From DASXSB01 sp036506275 (GTDB lineage Bacteria; Methylomirabilota; Methylomirabilia; Rokubacteriales; CSP1-6): a stretch of 64,000 nt of DNA. A program made the position numbers and the translations under genes. Under the pieces are notes generated by a model that saw only the letters and a list, made by a program, of their open reading frames with translations, had not been told where the DNA came from and made no database searches. Where the stretch lies: positions 1 to 64,000 of the forward strand of contig DASXSB010000111.1 of assembly GCA_036506275.1 (NCBI GenBank). Reading direction: 5' to 3'. Positions 18,027-27,020 of this stretch are shown here, piece after piece (position 1 is the stretch's first letter; the number at the start of each line of letters is the position of its first letter).

Positions 18027-18845
18027 TCAGATATCGATGAGGGACGGATTCGGAATGCGTTGCAGCGATTCCGTCCCGTGCAGCATCGCGCCCGTGGACG
18101 CCCACTCGACCGTCCACTGATCGGCACTGACGCCGGTGTGCCAGGCGATGCGCTCCCGCCACGGCCTTGCGTTGTCGCGGGAGAGCTGATCGCCGCTGCC
18201 CATGACGTTGACCTTTTCCGGCAGGTTCGACCCGTAACACTGGAGGGCGTCGCCGTTTCGGCAGGCCACAGAGGCGTTGCCGGAATGGTGGAGACCCAGC
18301 AGATGCCCGACCTCGTGGGCGACCGGGTGCTGCTGCCACCGGTAGCCGAGACTGGTATCGCCGTGGGTGGTCGGCTCCGTGGCGGTCGACGCCAGCAGCG
18401 TGGAGTCGGCGTGGAAGTACGCCGTGGGCTTTGCAACCCGCACCACCCGCAACACCGCGTGGGCGTCCGCGGCGCGATCCACGAGCAAGAGGCGAAGGCC
18501 GCAGATCACGTCACGCCGCGTTCCGTCCTTCTCCGGGAACTTGAACCCGTCGTAGCGGGCGGGCGCGATGAGGAGGAAGGCTTGATCCCACGTCGACACC
18601 ACCGCTTGGACGAAGTCTTTTTGGAACTGGAGCCAGGCCGCGCGATCCCAGCGCAGGGCGGGCCGCATGAGGTCGGTGGAGTCGCGGACGGAAAAACGAT
18701 TCCGACCCCGGGGTGGATTCACTTGCAGGAGCGCGATCTTCAAGATGATCGCGAGCTCGAAGTAGCGGGGATCGGACGAGGCGAAGGAGGGAATGATCCG
18801 CGAGTCGAAGCTCGGGTCCGGCTTGAATTCCTTGTAACTGGCCAC
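18027..18845 (-). CDS. Metzincin-like zinc metalloprotease
   Basis: A 272-residue protein with the metzincin zinc site HExxHxxGxxH at residues 177-187 (His177, Glu178, His181, Gly184, His187). A Met-turn candidate NVMGSG, Met215, sits 28 residues further on, at the usual distance. An N-terminal region of about 170 residues precedes the protease core; no signal peptide is visible. GTG start at 18845 is chosen for its AGGAGG seven bases upstream. A TATACT -10 at 18889-18884 drives it. It is divergent from a LysM plus NlpC/P60-like gene, so both may be effectors or secreted hydrolases exported without a Sec signal. Confidence 0.8.
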   Translation of the reverse strand: MASYKEFKPDPSFDSRIIPSFASSDPRYFELAIILKIALLQVNPPRGRNRFSVRDSTDLMRPALRWDRAAWLQFQKDFVQAVVSTWDQAFLLIAPARYDGFKFPEKDGTRRDVICGLRLLLVDRAADAHAVLRVVRVAKPTAYFHADSTLLASTATEPTTHGDTSLGYRWQQHPVAHEVGHLLGLHHSGNASVACRNGDALQCYGSNLPEKVNVMGSGDQLSRDNARPWRERIAWHTGVSADQWTVEWASTGAMLHGTESLQRIPNPSLIDI

Positions 18846-18883
18846 CCGAAAACCTCCTGTCAGGGTCGCGCCCGAGGTCAGCG

Positions 18884-18942
18884 AGTATAGCGCGGGCGGC
18901 GGGGGCGCGCGTCTTTCGCGCGGCACAAGTTTTGGCTATACT
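18884..18942. promoter_or_regulatory. Divergent promoters with two TATACT boxes
   Basis: The minus strand has TATACT at 18889-18884, serving the metzincin gene (start 18845). The plus strand has TATACT at 18937-18942, serving the gene at 18981. Neither has a strong -35 hexamer, which suggests activator-dependent expression. The symmetric layout implies shared control of the pair. Confidence 0.45.
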
Positions 18943-18980
18943 CCCGCGCGTCGTCAATCCTGCCCGGCGAGAGCGCACAC

Positions 18981-19982
18981 ATGGAGCCAAGGCGAGTTCC
19001 CCCGTCCGACATGTCGAAGGCCGTCTTCCCGCCCGCCACGCCCAACAAGGGCGAGAAGACGGTGACCGATGGCAAGACGCAGAGTTTCTCGACGTTCGCC
19101 ACCGAGCTCGGCATTCCCGTCTGGGACCTGATCGAGTTCAACTTTCCCAACTCGAAGAACAAGCCCGACGTCGTGAACTGGTACCTCTTCAACAAGATGG
19201 GATGCCGCGAGACGACCGGCGACGGCTACAACTATCGCTTCACGGCCGGGATGAAGGTCTACTACCCGACGGCGGCCACCACGCCGGCGCCGGCGCCCGC
19301 ACCCGCCGTCCCGCCGCCCGCCACGCATCCCTTCCGCCAGGGGTGGACGGCGCAGAGCATCACCGGCTTCCATCGCCACGTCGAGCAGAAGGCGCTGATC
19401 TTCGCCAACACCTACGCGGTGGTGATCGATTGCGCCGACTTCGCGATGCAGTTGCTGATGGACTACGCGTTCGCGAACTACCTGCCGGTGGGGTTCGAGT
19501 ACGTCGGCGGCTTGCTGCGGGCGGAAGTGGAATCGATCGTGTCGATCAAGCGCTTCCGCAACGACGTGAACCAGCGGATCGGCGCTCCCGACCTCTACAA
19601 CACCAGCTATCATCAGACGACTCGTCTGCCCGGCCTCGACGCCACCAAGACGGGAGACATCCTGTCGGGCCCCCACCACGTCATCGTGGTCTACAAGTAC
19701 CCGGCGTCGATCTACGTGCCTCAGGTCAGCAATTATCGCCAGGTGCTGGAGGTTCTCCAGGGCAACCTCGACATCCAGCTTCCGGGCATCGGCGACCTCG
19801 CGACGCGCGTGCAGCACCGGGCCTGGGACCTCAAGCTCGCCGTTGGCTACGTCAACCTCGGCAACGGCTGGGAGGTGCGGGAGGACGCGGTGAGCACCGT
19901 CCAGGCTCTGGTCCAGGAGCACGTGCCCAAGCGGTGGAACTTCTCCTGGTTCAACGAGATCTACGGATTCCCGCCCGTGTGA
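18981..19982 (+). CDS. LysM-like and NlpC/P60-like domain protein
   Basis: A 333-residue protein. Residues about 25-97 resemble a LysM module used for peptidoglycan binding (TVTDGKTQSFSTFATELG, ending in MKVYYP). A Pro/Ala linker (about 98-117) leads to a C-terminal domain with a candidate papain-like site: Cys151 in VIDCADFAMQLL, the DC-x-x-F motif of NlpC/P60 peptidases, and His232/His233 after GDIL in GDILSGPHHVIVVY. No signal peptide is evident. Expected activity is cleavage of peptidoglycan peptides or a related amidase; the catalytic assignment is by motif only. Divergent from the metzincin-like gene. Confidence 0.65.
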   Translation: MEPRRVPPSDMSKAVFPPATPNKGEKTVTDGKTQSFSTFATELGIPVWDLIEFNFPNSKNKPDVVNWYLFNKMGCRETTGDGYNYRFTAGMKVYYPTAATTPAPAPAPAVPPPATHPFRQGWTAQSITGFHRHVEQKALIFANTYAVVIDCADFAMQLLMDYAFANYLPVGFEYVGGLLRAEVESIVSIKRFRNDVNQRIGAPDLYNTSYHQTTRLPGLDATKTGDILSGPHHVIVVYKYPASIYVPQVSNYRQVLEVLQGNLDIQLPGIGDLATRVQHRAWDLKLAVGYVNLGNGWEVREDAVSTVQALVQEHVPKRWNFSWFNEIYGFPPV

Positions 19983-20059
19983 TCGCCCGCTTCGGGTGAG
20001 CGTCGCGTCGGCCGTGCGAAGTTGACCTTTCCGCGCCGTGCCGGCAAGCTCTACACGGC

Positions 20060-21187
20060 ATGGGCGACGTGTTCGTGGCAGGCGCCGGGATGACCCGCAT
20101 CGGTCGGCGCAGCGAATCGCTGCCCCGCCTGATGGCGGACGCCTCCCACGCCGCGCTCACCGCCGCCGGCATCGAAACTCCGGAGGCCATCGTCGTCGCC
20201 GCCATGAACCCCGAGGAGTTTCTCGGCGACGGCAACTTCGCCTCCAACGTCGCCACCCACATGGGCTTCGCGGACGTTCCCACCATCCGCATCGAGACGG
20301 CGACGTCGTCCGGCGCCGCCGCTCTCTACGCGGGGTTCGCGCAGGTGGCGGCCCGCCTGCGCCGGAACGTCCTCGTGGTCGGGGGCGAGAAGATGACGCA
20401 CCTCTCCACCCCGCGCGTGTCCGAGCTGATCGGCCGCTCGATCGATCCGTTCGAGCGCTCGTACGGCGCCACCATGCCCGCCCTCGCCGGGCTGATCACG
20501 CGCGCGCTCCTCGCCCGCCACGCCGCCGGCCTTCGGGAGATCGCGCAGGTGGCGGTGAAGAATCACGCCAACGCCGTCCAGAACCCGTATGCGCACTTTC
20601 CGCACGCGGTCACGCTCGAGGAGGTGATGGGGAGCCGCATGGTCGCCGACCCGCTGCGGCTGCTCCACTGCTGCCCCATCTCGGACGGCGCGGCGGCGGT
20701 CGTGCTGACGTCGGAGACCACCCCCGTGCGCATCGCCGGGATCGGCCAGGGTACGGACACCCTCGCCGTCCGCCACCGCCGCGACCTCACGAGCTTCCGC
20801 GCCACCCAGGCCGCTGCCCGCGCCGCGTTCGCGATGGCGGGCTTCGGTCCCGCGCGCGTGGACTTCGCCGAGCTCCACGATGCGTTCACGCCCTTCGAGC
20901 TGATCTCGCTGGAGGACACCGGTCTCGTCCCGCCCGGCAAGTCGGGCCGGGCCACCCTCGACGGCGAGACCGCCATCGATGGTCGATTGCCGATCAATCC
21001 GTCCGGTGGCCTCAAGGCGCGCGGGCACCCGCTCGCCGCCACCGGCCTCGCCCAGGTCGTCGAGTGCGTGTGGCAGCTCAGCGGGCGTGCCGAGGGCCGT
21101 CAGCTCGACGGGCGCGTGGCGCTCGCGCACTCGATCGGCGGTCTCGCCACCAACAACTGGATCACGCTCCTCGAAGCCCGCTCGTGA
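20060..21187 (+). CDS. Thiolase-fold protein lacking the nucleophilic cysteine
   Basis: A 375-residue protein of the SCP-x/lipid-transfer branch of thiolases. The C-terminal substrate loop NPSGGLKARGHPLAATG is intact. The nucleophile motif, normally xxACASG, reads ETATSSGAAAL, with Thr82 at the cysteine position, and the second cysteine site reads HDAFTPFEL. Such Cys-less members with a DUF35 partner include the steroid side-chain aldolase Ltp2. The next gene is exactly such a DUF35 protein, joined by a GTGA overlap. A retro-aldol or aldol activity on an acyl-CoA is therefore more likely than thiolysis. Substrate unknown. Confidence 0.85.
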   Translation: MGDVFVAGAGMTRIGRRSESLPRLMADASHAALTAAGIETPEAIVVAAMNPEEFLGDGNFASNVATHMGFADVPTIRIETATSSGAAALYAGFAQVAARLRRNVLVVGGEKMTHLSTPRVSELIGRSIDPFERSYGATMPALAGLITRALLARHAAGLREIAQVAVKNHANAVQNPYAHFPHAVTLEEVMGSRMVADPLRLLHCCPISDGAAAVVLTSETTPVRIAGIGQGTDTLAVRHRRDLTSFRATQAAARAAFAMAGFGPARVDFAELHDAFTPFELISLEDTGLVPPGKSGRATLDGETAIDGRLPINPSGGLKARGHPLAATGLAQVVECVWQLSGRAEGRQLDGRVALAHSIGGLATNNWITLLEARS

Positions 21188-21612
21188 TCGAGACCATCGA
21201 GGCTTCCCGGTGTCCGCGCTGCGCGATGATGGTGGCGCCGCCGGAGGCGTTCTGTCCCCGCCACCCGGTGGCGATGACGCCCGTCGCCCTTCCCGGCATC
21301 GGTGAGATCGTGTCGTTCACCACGCTCCACGCCGCCCCCGAAGGGTTTCGGTCGCCGCTGCACATCGCGCTCGTCGAGCTCCAGGGCGGCGCACGCTTCG
21401 TCTGCCACGGCAGCGCGACGCGCGGGGTGAAGATCGGCTCGCGCGTGGCCATCGAGGCCATCGACCACATCTATTACTTCTCGACGCTCGGAGCCCTCGA
21501 CCGCGCGCGCCTGTTCTGGGGGCGCACCGGTCACGCCAGCGAGCGGATGAACGCCATCACGCGCAGCGTGGTGAAGCGCATGTGGAAGGGGAAGAGCCGT
21601 GCCGAGAGCTGA
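21184..21612 (+). CDS. DUF35 zinc-ribbon / OB-fold partner protein
   Basis: A 142-residue DUF35 protein. The rubredoxin-like zinc ribbon is CPRC (residues 10-13) with FCPRH about ten residues later, so the fourth ligand would be His rather than Cys. The OB-fold part follows (GIGEIVSFTTLHAAPEGF, then ALVELQGGARFVCHG). DUF35 proteins form obligate complexes with thiolase-fold lyases, acyl-CoA-binding hydratases or ketoacyl synthases. Overlaps the thiolase-like gene (GTGA) and the CoA-transferase start, so the three are one unit. Confidence 0.85.
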   Translation: MIETIEASRCPRCAMMVAPPEAFCPRHPVAMTPVALPGIGEIVSFTTLHAAPEGFRSPLHIALVELQGGARFVCHGSATRGVKIGSRVAIEAIDHIYYFSTLGALDRARLFWGRTGHASERMNAITRSVVKRMWKGKSRAES

Positions 21613-22825
21613 GACGACCGCGCGCGCGTTGCGCGCCGCCGCCAGGCCGCTGGCGGGCGTGCGCGTCCTCGACCTCACCCGTGTCCTCGCGGGGCCGTTC
21701 TCCACGCTCATCCTCGGCGACATGGGGGCGGAGGTGATCAAGATCGAGGAGCCCGGCAAGGGCGACGACACGCGGAGCTGGCCGCCGTTCAAGGGCGGCG
21801 AGGCCACGTACTTCATGTCCGTTAACCGCAACAAGAAGAGCCTCACGCTCAATCTCAAGGCGCCTGCCGGACGAAAAATTCTCCGCGCGCTGGCGGCAAA
21901 GAGCGACGTCCTCGTCGAGAACTTCCGGCCCGGCACCATGGACAAGCTCGGCTTCGGGTACGCCGCCCTCGCCCGCCTCAACCCGCGGCTCGTGTACTGC
22001 TCGATTTCCGGCTTCGGCGAATCGGGCCCGGAGGCGGCGCGGGCCGGCTACGATCTCGTGGTGCAGGCGGAGTCCGGGATCATGGACCTCACGGGCTTCG
22101 CGGATGGCCCGCCCGTGAAGGTCGGGAACTCCATCGCCGACCTCGTGGCCGGCATGACGGCCGCCCACGGCATCACGCTCGCCCTCCTTGCCCGCGTGCG
22201 CACGCGGCGCGGCCAGAAGGTCGAGATCGCGATGCTGGACGTGATGGCGTCGCTCCTGACCTACCAGGCCGGGATGTATTTCAACACCGGGCAGCGCCCG
22301 CGCCGCCGCGGCAACCAGCATCCGTCCATCGTGCCCTACGAGGTCTTCCGCGCCGCCGACGCCTATCTCACGCTCGGCGTCGCCAACAACTCGCTGTGGG
22401 AGCGCTGCTGCGCCGCGCTCGAGCGTCCCGACCTCGCGCGCGATCCGCGGTTCGCCACCGAGGCCACGCGCGTGGAGCACCGCGACGTCCTCGTCCCGCT
22501 CTTGAACGAGATCCTCGGCGGACGTGACGCCGGCGAATGGCTGAAGCGATTCGAGGCGGCGGGGGTGCCGGCGGGACGGATCAAGACGGTGTCGGAGGTG
22601 TGCGAGAGCGAGCACCTGAAAGCGCGCGGGATGATCGTGACGCTGCCTCATCCCGCCGCCGGCGAGGTCACGGTGATGGGCGTGCCCGTGCGGCTGTCCG
22701 CCACGCCGGGGGCCGTCGCGTCGCCGCCGCCGCGTCTCGGTGAGCACACCGACCAGATCTTGAAATCGCTGATGGGATTATCGGGCCCGCAGATTTCGCG
22801 TCTCCACACGACCGGCGCCGTCTAG
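21599..22825 (+). CDS. Family III CoA-transferase (CaiB/BaiF)
   Basis: A 408-residue family III CoA-transferase. The N-terminal motif VRVLDLTRVLAGPFSTLILGD and the EVIKIEEPGKGDDTR segment are typical. The catalytic aspartate is expected in NSIADLVAGM, about residue 180. These enzymes move CoA between carboxylic acids (formyl-, succinyl-, carnitinyl-, bile acyl-CoA). It starts inside the DUF35 gene (14-base overlap) and probably supplies or discharges the CoA ester used by the thiolase-like/DUF35 pair. Confidence 0.9.
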   Translation: MPRAETTARALRAAARPLAGVRVLDLTRVLAGPFSTLILGDMGAEVIKIEEPGKGDDTRSWPPFKGGEATYFMSVNRNKKSLTLNLKAPAGRKILRALAAKSDVLVENFRPGTMDKLGFGYAALARLNPRLVYCSISGFGESGPEAARAGYDLVVQAESGIMDLTGFADGPPVKVGNSIADLVAGMTAAHGITLALLARVRTRRGQKVEIAMLDVMASLLTYQAGMYFNTGQRPRRRGNQHPSIVPYEVFRAADAYLTLGVANNSLWERCCAALERPDLARDPRFATEATRVEHRDVLVPLLNEILGGRDAGEWLKRFEAAGVPAGRIKTVSEVCESEHLKARGMIVTLPHPAAGEVTVMGVPVRLSATPGAVASPPPRLGEHTDQILKSLMGLSGPQISRLHTTGAV

Positions 22826-22837
22826 CCTCGCCCGGCC

Positions 22838-23422
22838 GTGGATCTCACGCCGCCCACGCTCGTCGGGTGGTACGTCACCCTGGAGCCACTCGCGCCACGT
22901 CACGCCGACGACATCTTCGCCGCCATGCAGGACGAGGAAGTGTGTCGTTACCTCACGTGGCCGCCGCCCGCCTCCATCGACGAGACCCGGCGGCTCATCG
23001 CCGACGCCGGCGCCCTCATGGAGCAGCGCCAATCCATCGTGTTCGCGCAGGTCTGGAACGAGACCGGACGCGCGATCGGCTCCACGCGGCTGCTCGACGT
23101 CCGCCCCGCCGACCGGCAGGTCGAGATCGGCGCCACCTTCGTCGCCCGCGCCTACTGGCGCACGGCCGCCAACACGGAGGCGAAGTATCTCTTCCTAGCG
23201 CACTGCTTCGAGACGCTCGGATGCACCCGGGTCGCGCTCAAGACGGACGGCCGCAACGTCCGCTCCCAGGAGGCGATCGCCCGTCTGGGCGCGGTGCGGG
23301 AAGGGACGCTCCGCCGTCACATGAACGTGCGCGGCTACCAGCGCGACACCGTGTACTACTCGATCCTGGAGAACGAGTGGCCGGCCGTGAAGGCGCGCCT
23401 GGCCGCGCGTCTCTACGGTTGA
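22838..23422 (+). CDS. GNAT acetyltransferase, RimJ/RimL-like
   Basis: A 194-residue N-acetyltransferase of the RimJ/RimL branch: LEPLAPRHADDIFAAM at the start, then GSTRLLDVRPADRQVEIG, the acetyl-CoA region ending RTAANTEAKYLFLAHCFE, and the family's final pattern ALKTDGRNVRSQEAIARLG. Likely target is an alpha-amino group of a protein or an amino-acid-like toxin. GTG start 12 bases after the CoA-transferase, so it may share its transcript. Confidence 0.85.
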   Translation: MDLTPPTLVGWYVTLEPLAPRHADDIFAAMQDEEVCRYLTWPPPASIDETRRLIADAGALMEQRQSIVFAQVWNETGRAIGSTRLLDVRPADRQVEIGATFVARAYWRTAANTEAKYLFLAHCFETLGCTRVALKTDGRNVRSQEAIARLGAVREGTLRRHMNVRGYQRDTVYYSILENEWPAVKARLAARLYG

Positions 23423-23425
23423 CGT

Positions 23426-23650
23426 TCAGGACCGCCCGCGCGAGCCCACGATGACGAGCACGACCCCGGCCGCGAGGGCGAGGCCGCCCAGCACGGGCGG
23501 GAGCGGGATCGTCTTCTCCTTCTTCGCCTCCACCTTTAGGGGTCCGAGATCGACGACTTTCTCCCGGGTGGTATAGGTGATCCCCTGATACGCGAGCGCG
23601 ATGATGCCGAGGATGATCAAGAGGACTCCGAGCACCGCCACTGGCTTCAT
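23426..23650 (-). CDS. Small two-helix membrane protein
   Basis: A 74-residue protein with an N-terminal hydrophobic helix ([20 protein letters not shown]), a short loop with [20 protein letters not shown], and a second helix ([17 protein letters not shown]) before a basic tail. This is a common small inner-membrane protein of unknown function. ATG 23650 is supported by GGGGGGAG upstream. Divergent from citramalate synthase. Confidence 0.75.
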   Translation of the reverse strand: MKPVAVLGVLLIILGIIALAYQGITYTTREKVVDLGPLKVEAKKEKTIPLPPVLGGLALAAGVVLVIVGSRGRS

Positions 23651-23700
23651 TGCTGTCTCCCCCCGAGCGGCGTTCCCTGCGTCATGAGAGCAGCGCTGCC

Positions 23701-23730
23701 TTGACACGTCGCGGCGCGCTGGCTCATGAT
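23701..23730 (+). promoter_or_regulatory. Promoter of citramalate synthase
   Basis: TTGACA (23701-23706), an 18-base spacer and CATGAT (23725-23730). The start would fall at about 23737, which is the A of the proposed ATG, giving a leaderless mRNA. Confidence 0.45.
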
Positions 23731-23736
23731 CAGCAG

Positions 23737-25326
23737 ATGCGCCGTCTCATCAAGATTTACGATACGACCCTTCGCGACGGCACCCAGGGCGAGGGCGTGT
23801 CCTTCTCGATGGAGGACAAGGTCCGGCTCGCCAGCCGTCTCGACGCCCTCGGCATCCATTACATCGAGGGTGGGTGGCCGGGCTCGAATCCCAAGGACCT
23901 GCGTTTCTTCCGTCGCATGCAAGACGTGAGCCTCAAGCACGCGCGGCTCGCCGCCTTCAGCATGACGCGCCGGCCCGGCGGCACCGCCGACGCCGACCCC
24001 AACATGCAGGCGCTCACGGAGGCAGGCGCGCCGGTGGCCACCATCGTGGGCAAGGCGTGGGACTTCCACGTGACCCACGCCCTGGAGACGACGCTGGCCG
24101 AGAACCTCGCCATGATCACCGATACCTTCGCGTACCTCCGACCCCGGCTGGAGGAGGTCATCTTCGACGCCGAGCACTTCTTCGACGGCTTCCGGCAGAA
24201 CCGCGAGTACGCGCTGGCGACGCTGAAAGCGGCGGAGGCGGGCGGCGCCCACTGGCTCGTCCTCTGCGACACCAACGGCGGCACCCTTCCGCACGAGCTT
24301 GCGGAGGTGGTGCGCGCCGTCCGCGCGCAGGTGAAGACGCCGCTCGGGATCCACGTTCACAACGACGCGGAGTGCGCGGTGGCGAACTCGCTGGCGGCGG
24401 TGCGCCAAGGCGTCGACCAGGTCCAGGGGACCATGAACGGCTTCGGCGAGCGCTGCGGCAACGCGAACCTCGTCTCCATCCTCCCCAGCCTCGTCTTGAA
24501 GATGGGCCTCGACTGCATACCGGAGAGCCATCTCCGCGAGCTGCGCGACGCCGCGCGCTTCGTGTCCGAGCTGGCCAACCGGAAGCCATGGTCGGCCCAG
24601 CCCTACGTGGGCGACTCCGCCTTCGCGCACAAGGGCGGCATGCACGTGTCGGCCGTGCAGAAGCATCCGGAGACGTACGAGCACGTGGACCCGGCCGCCG
24701 TCGGCAATCGCCGGCGCGTCCTCGTCTCCGAGCTGGCGGGGCGGTCGAACATCCTGTGGAAGGCGCGCGAGTACGGCATCGACCTCGACCGCGAGACGCC
24801 GGATTCACGGCGCATCCTCGACCGCCTGAAGGCGCTCGAGGACGAAGGGTTCCTGTTCGAGGGCGCGGAGGCGTCGTTCGAACTGCTCATGGAACGCGCT
24901 CTCGGTCGTCACACGCCGTACTTCGAGCTCGACGCGTACCGGGTGATCGTGGAGGAGCAGAGCGCCGGTCCGGCGCCGGTCGCGGAAGCGACGGTGCGGC
25001 TCCGCGTGAAGGGCATCTCCGAACACACGGCGGCCTCCGGCAACGGTCCCGTGGACGCCCTCGACCGCGCCCTCCGCAAGGCGCTCGAGGAGTTCTATCC
25101 GGGGCTCAAGACGATGCGTCTGCTCGACTACAAGGTGCGCATCCTCGACGAGTCGAAGGGCACCGCCGCCAAGACGCGCGTGCTCATCACCTCCGGCGAC
25201 GGTGACGAGACGTGGGGCACGGTGGGCGTGGCCGACAACATCATCGAGGCCTCGTGGCAGGCGCTGGTGGACTCGCTCGAGTACAAGCTGCGCCGGGACG
25301 AGCGCCGCGCGGACGGTCCTCGATGA
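23737..25326 (+). CDS. cimA: (R)-citramalate synthase
   Basis: A 529-residue enzyme of the isopropylmalate/citramalate synthase superfamily. The start [20 protein letters not shown] carries the catalytic Arg-Asp; [16 protein letters not shown] has the metal-binding Hx[19 protein letters not shown] is the CimA hallmark, and a LeuA-type dimer/allosteric domain follows from about residue 390. It condenses pyruvate with acetyl-CoA to citramalate, opening the threonine-independent isoleucine route. ATG 23737 is chosen because upstream sequence belongs to the divergent gene and to the promoter. The stop overlaps the next start (ATGA). Confidence 0.9.
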   Translation: MRRLIKIYDTTLRDGTQGEGVSFSMEDKVRLASRLDALGIHYIEGGWPGSNPKDLRFFRRMQDVSLKHARLAAFSMTRRPGGTADADPNMQALTEAGAPVATIVGKAWDFHVTHALETTLAENLAMITDTFAYLRPRLEEVIFDAEHFFDGFRQNREYALATLKAAEAGGAHWLVLCDTNGGTLPHELAEVVRAVRAQVKTPLGIHVHNDAECAVANSLAAVRQGVDQVQGTMNGFGERCGNANLVSILPSLVLKMGLDCIPESHLRELRDAARFVSELANRKPWSAQPYVGDSAFAHKGGMHVSAVQKHPETYEHVDPAAVGNRRRVLVSELAGRSNILWKAREYGIDLDRETPDSRRILDRLKALEDEGFLFEGAEASFELLMERALGRHTPYFELDAYRVIVEEQSAGPAPVAEATVRLRVKGISEHTAASGNGPVDALDRALRKALEEFYPGLKTMRLLDYKVRILDESKGTAAKTRVLITSGDGDETWGTVGVADNIIEASWQALVDSLEYKLRRDERRADGPR

Positions 25327-25703
25327 GGATCGTCGTGGTGGACGACGAACAACCCATCATGCAGTTCTGCGTGAACGTCCTCGAGCGGGGCGGCCATTCC
25401 GTGGAAGGGTTCACGCGGCCGGAGGACGCGCTCACGAAGCTGGCCGCCCAGCCCGCCGATCTCCTCCTCGTCGACTACAAGATGCCGGGTCTCACCGGCT
25501 TCGAGGTCATTCGCCGCGCCCGTCAGCTCCAGCCCGCGCTGGCGGCCATGATGATCACCGGCCACGGCACCCGCGACGTCCTCGAGGAAGCCACGCGCAC
25601 CCCGGTGAACGGCCTCCTCCTGAAGCCCTTCACGGTGGACGAGCTCAGCCGCGCCGTCGCCACTGTCCTCCAGGGCCGCCCGCTCTCACCGCCTCGCGTC
25701 TGA
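25323..25703 (+). CDS. Stand-alone response-regulator receiver domain
   Basis: A 126-residue CheY-like protein. The acidic pocket VVVDDE is at residues 4-9, the phospho-acceptor Asp in [13 protein letters not shown] near residue 50, Thr/Ser in MMITGHG, and Lys in LLKPFTVDE. There is no output domain. ATG 25323 overlaps the cimA stop, so it is coupled to an unrelated biosynthetic gene; the cognate kinase is not in the window. Confidence 0.85.
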   Translation: MRIVVVDDEQPIMQFCVNVLERGGHSVEGFTRPEDALTKLAAQPADLLLVDYKMPGLTGFEVIRRARQLQPALAAMMITGHGTRDVLEEATRTPVNGLLLKPFTVDELSRAVATVLQGRPLSPPRV

Positions 25704-25715
25704 TTCGGCGCGCGC

Positions 25716-27020
25716 TCACGCCCCCGCCGTGCCGGCGCGGGCCGCCGCCCAAACGTTCCGGCAGCGCGTCTCGGTGACGGCGAAGGCGGCGAGGACGGCG
25801 CCGGTGGCGAGGGCCGCGCACAGCACGAACACCGCGCGATAAGCGGCGAACGGATAGACGCGGACGCCGCCGATCGTCTCCCCCGTGAAGCCGGCGTCGA
25901 GCATGGCGCCCGTTCCCCATTGCAAGAGCGCGATCGCGGTGAAGGACGGGATGTTGCAGAAGCCGATGGCGACCCCGGGCCGCCGGGGATCGTTGACCTC
26001 CGGCACCACCGCGAACACGACCGCCACCACCGATGACGTGAGCCCGAGCAAGAAGCAAAACGGCGCCAGCCACCCAAGCGACAGCCGCGGCCCGTCCGGG
26101 AGCGCGAGCGCGTACCAGAGCGCGGCGTAGACGATGGCGAAAACGATGAGCGGCAGGCGCCGGCGCGCGAGCACGCGATCGGACAGCCACCCGATCGAGA
26201 TCGCGCCCACGAGGATTCCCACCGCTGCCCACGCCGTGTAGCCCGACGCCGCCACCCGCGAGAGGCCGTACACCTGCACGAGGTAGGGGACGCCCCACAG
26301 CCCGACGAAGGTGAGGAGCGTGGAGTAGATCCCGGCGCTGGCGAGCACGGGCGGCCACGACGCGGGGTTCACGATCACGGCGCGCGCGGCGCGCACGAGG
26401 TCCGCCGCGCTCCCGCCGCCCGCCGGCGGCGCCGGCACCGATTGCTCGCGCGCGGCCGGACGATCGCGGACGATCAGGGCGCAGGCGGCGCCCACGCCGC
26501 CGGTGACGGCACCGATGGCGACGAAGCTCGCGCGCCAGCCGAGGCGCGCCACGAGGAGGGCGAGGGGCGCGGTGCCGACGAGGCCGCCGATCGCGCCCAC
26601 CGTCTGCGTGAGCCCGGCCAGGCGCGCCGTCTCGTGGGGCCGGCACCACGCGGCGCCGAGGCGCAGCCACGCGATCAGGATCACGGAGGCCCCGAGCCCC
26701 ACCAACACGCGCCCGGCGAGCGCCACCCCGAACGTGGGGGCGAGCCCGAACACGATGGAGCCGAGGGCCATGAGAGCGGCGCCGGCGGTGAGCGTCCAGC
26801 GGGGGCCCGCGGTGTCGGCGAGCGTTCCCGCCGGCAGCGCCATCGCCGCGAAGATCCACGGATAGACGGCGCTGAGCAGACCGAGCATGGCCCCCGTGGG
26901 GGAGAAGGTGGCCATGAGGTCGCCCGCCACCACGGCGGGCGCGATGCGGTGGAAGTAGGAAAAGAAGTAGATGCCGACGGGCGTCAGGAGAATGAGCTGG
27001 CGCGTGCGCTCCGAGGTCAG
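25716..27020 (-). CDS. MFS transporter
   Basis: A 12-helix major facilitator. The first canonical start codon in frame is GTG 26933 (protein 405 residues), but that would cut the first membrane helix in half: the frame upstream encodes RQLILLTPVGIYFFSYFHR, the expected helix 1 with its typical YFHRIAPAV ending. The frame is open to a CTG at 27020, which overlaps the stop of the DinB-like gene (CTGA), giving 434 residues. I take this as the likely start. Signature loops DTAGPRWT and WLSDRVLARRR are present. Substrate unknown. Confidence 0.85.
   Translation of the reverse strand: MTSERTRQLILLTPVGIYFFSYFHRIAPAVVAGDLMATFSPTGAMLGLLSAVYPWIFAAMALPAGTLADTAGPRWTLTAGAALMALGSIVFGLAPTFGVALAGRVLVGLGASVILIAWLRLGAAWCRPHETARLAGLTQTVGAIGGLVGTAPLALLVARLGWRASFVAIGAVTGGVGAACALIVRDRPAAREQSVPAPPAGGGSAADLVRAARAVIVNPASWPPVLASAGIYSTLLTFVGLWGVPYLVQVYGLSRVAASGYTAWAAVGILVGAISIGWLSDRVLARRRLPLIVFAIVYAALWYALALPDGPRLSLGWLAPFCFLLGLTSSVVAVVFAVVPEVNDPRRPGVAIGFCNIPSFTAIALLQWGTGAMLDAGFTGETIGGVRVYPFAAYRAVFVLCAALATGAVLAAFAVTETRCRNVWAAARAGTAGA

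Noticed and set aside
18922..18936. GGCACA-N4-TTGG as a sigma-54 site before the LysM-like gene
   Set aside because: The -12 block reads TTGG instead of TTGC, losing the invariant GC; the adjacent TATACT is a better explanation.
20022..20057. TTGACC with TACACG as a promoter for the thiolase-like gene
   Set aside because: The spacer is 24 bases, too long for a sigma-70 promoter, and no better -10 is at 16-18 bases.
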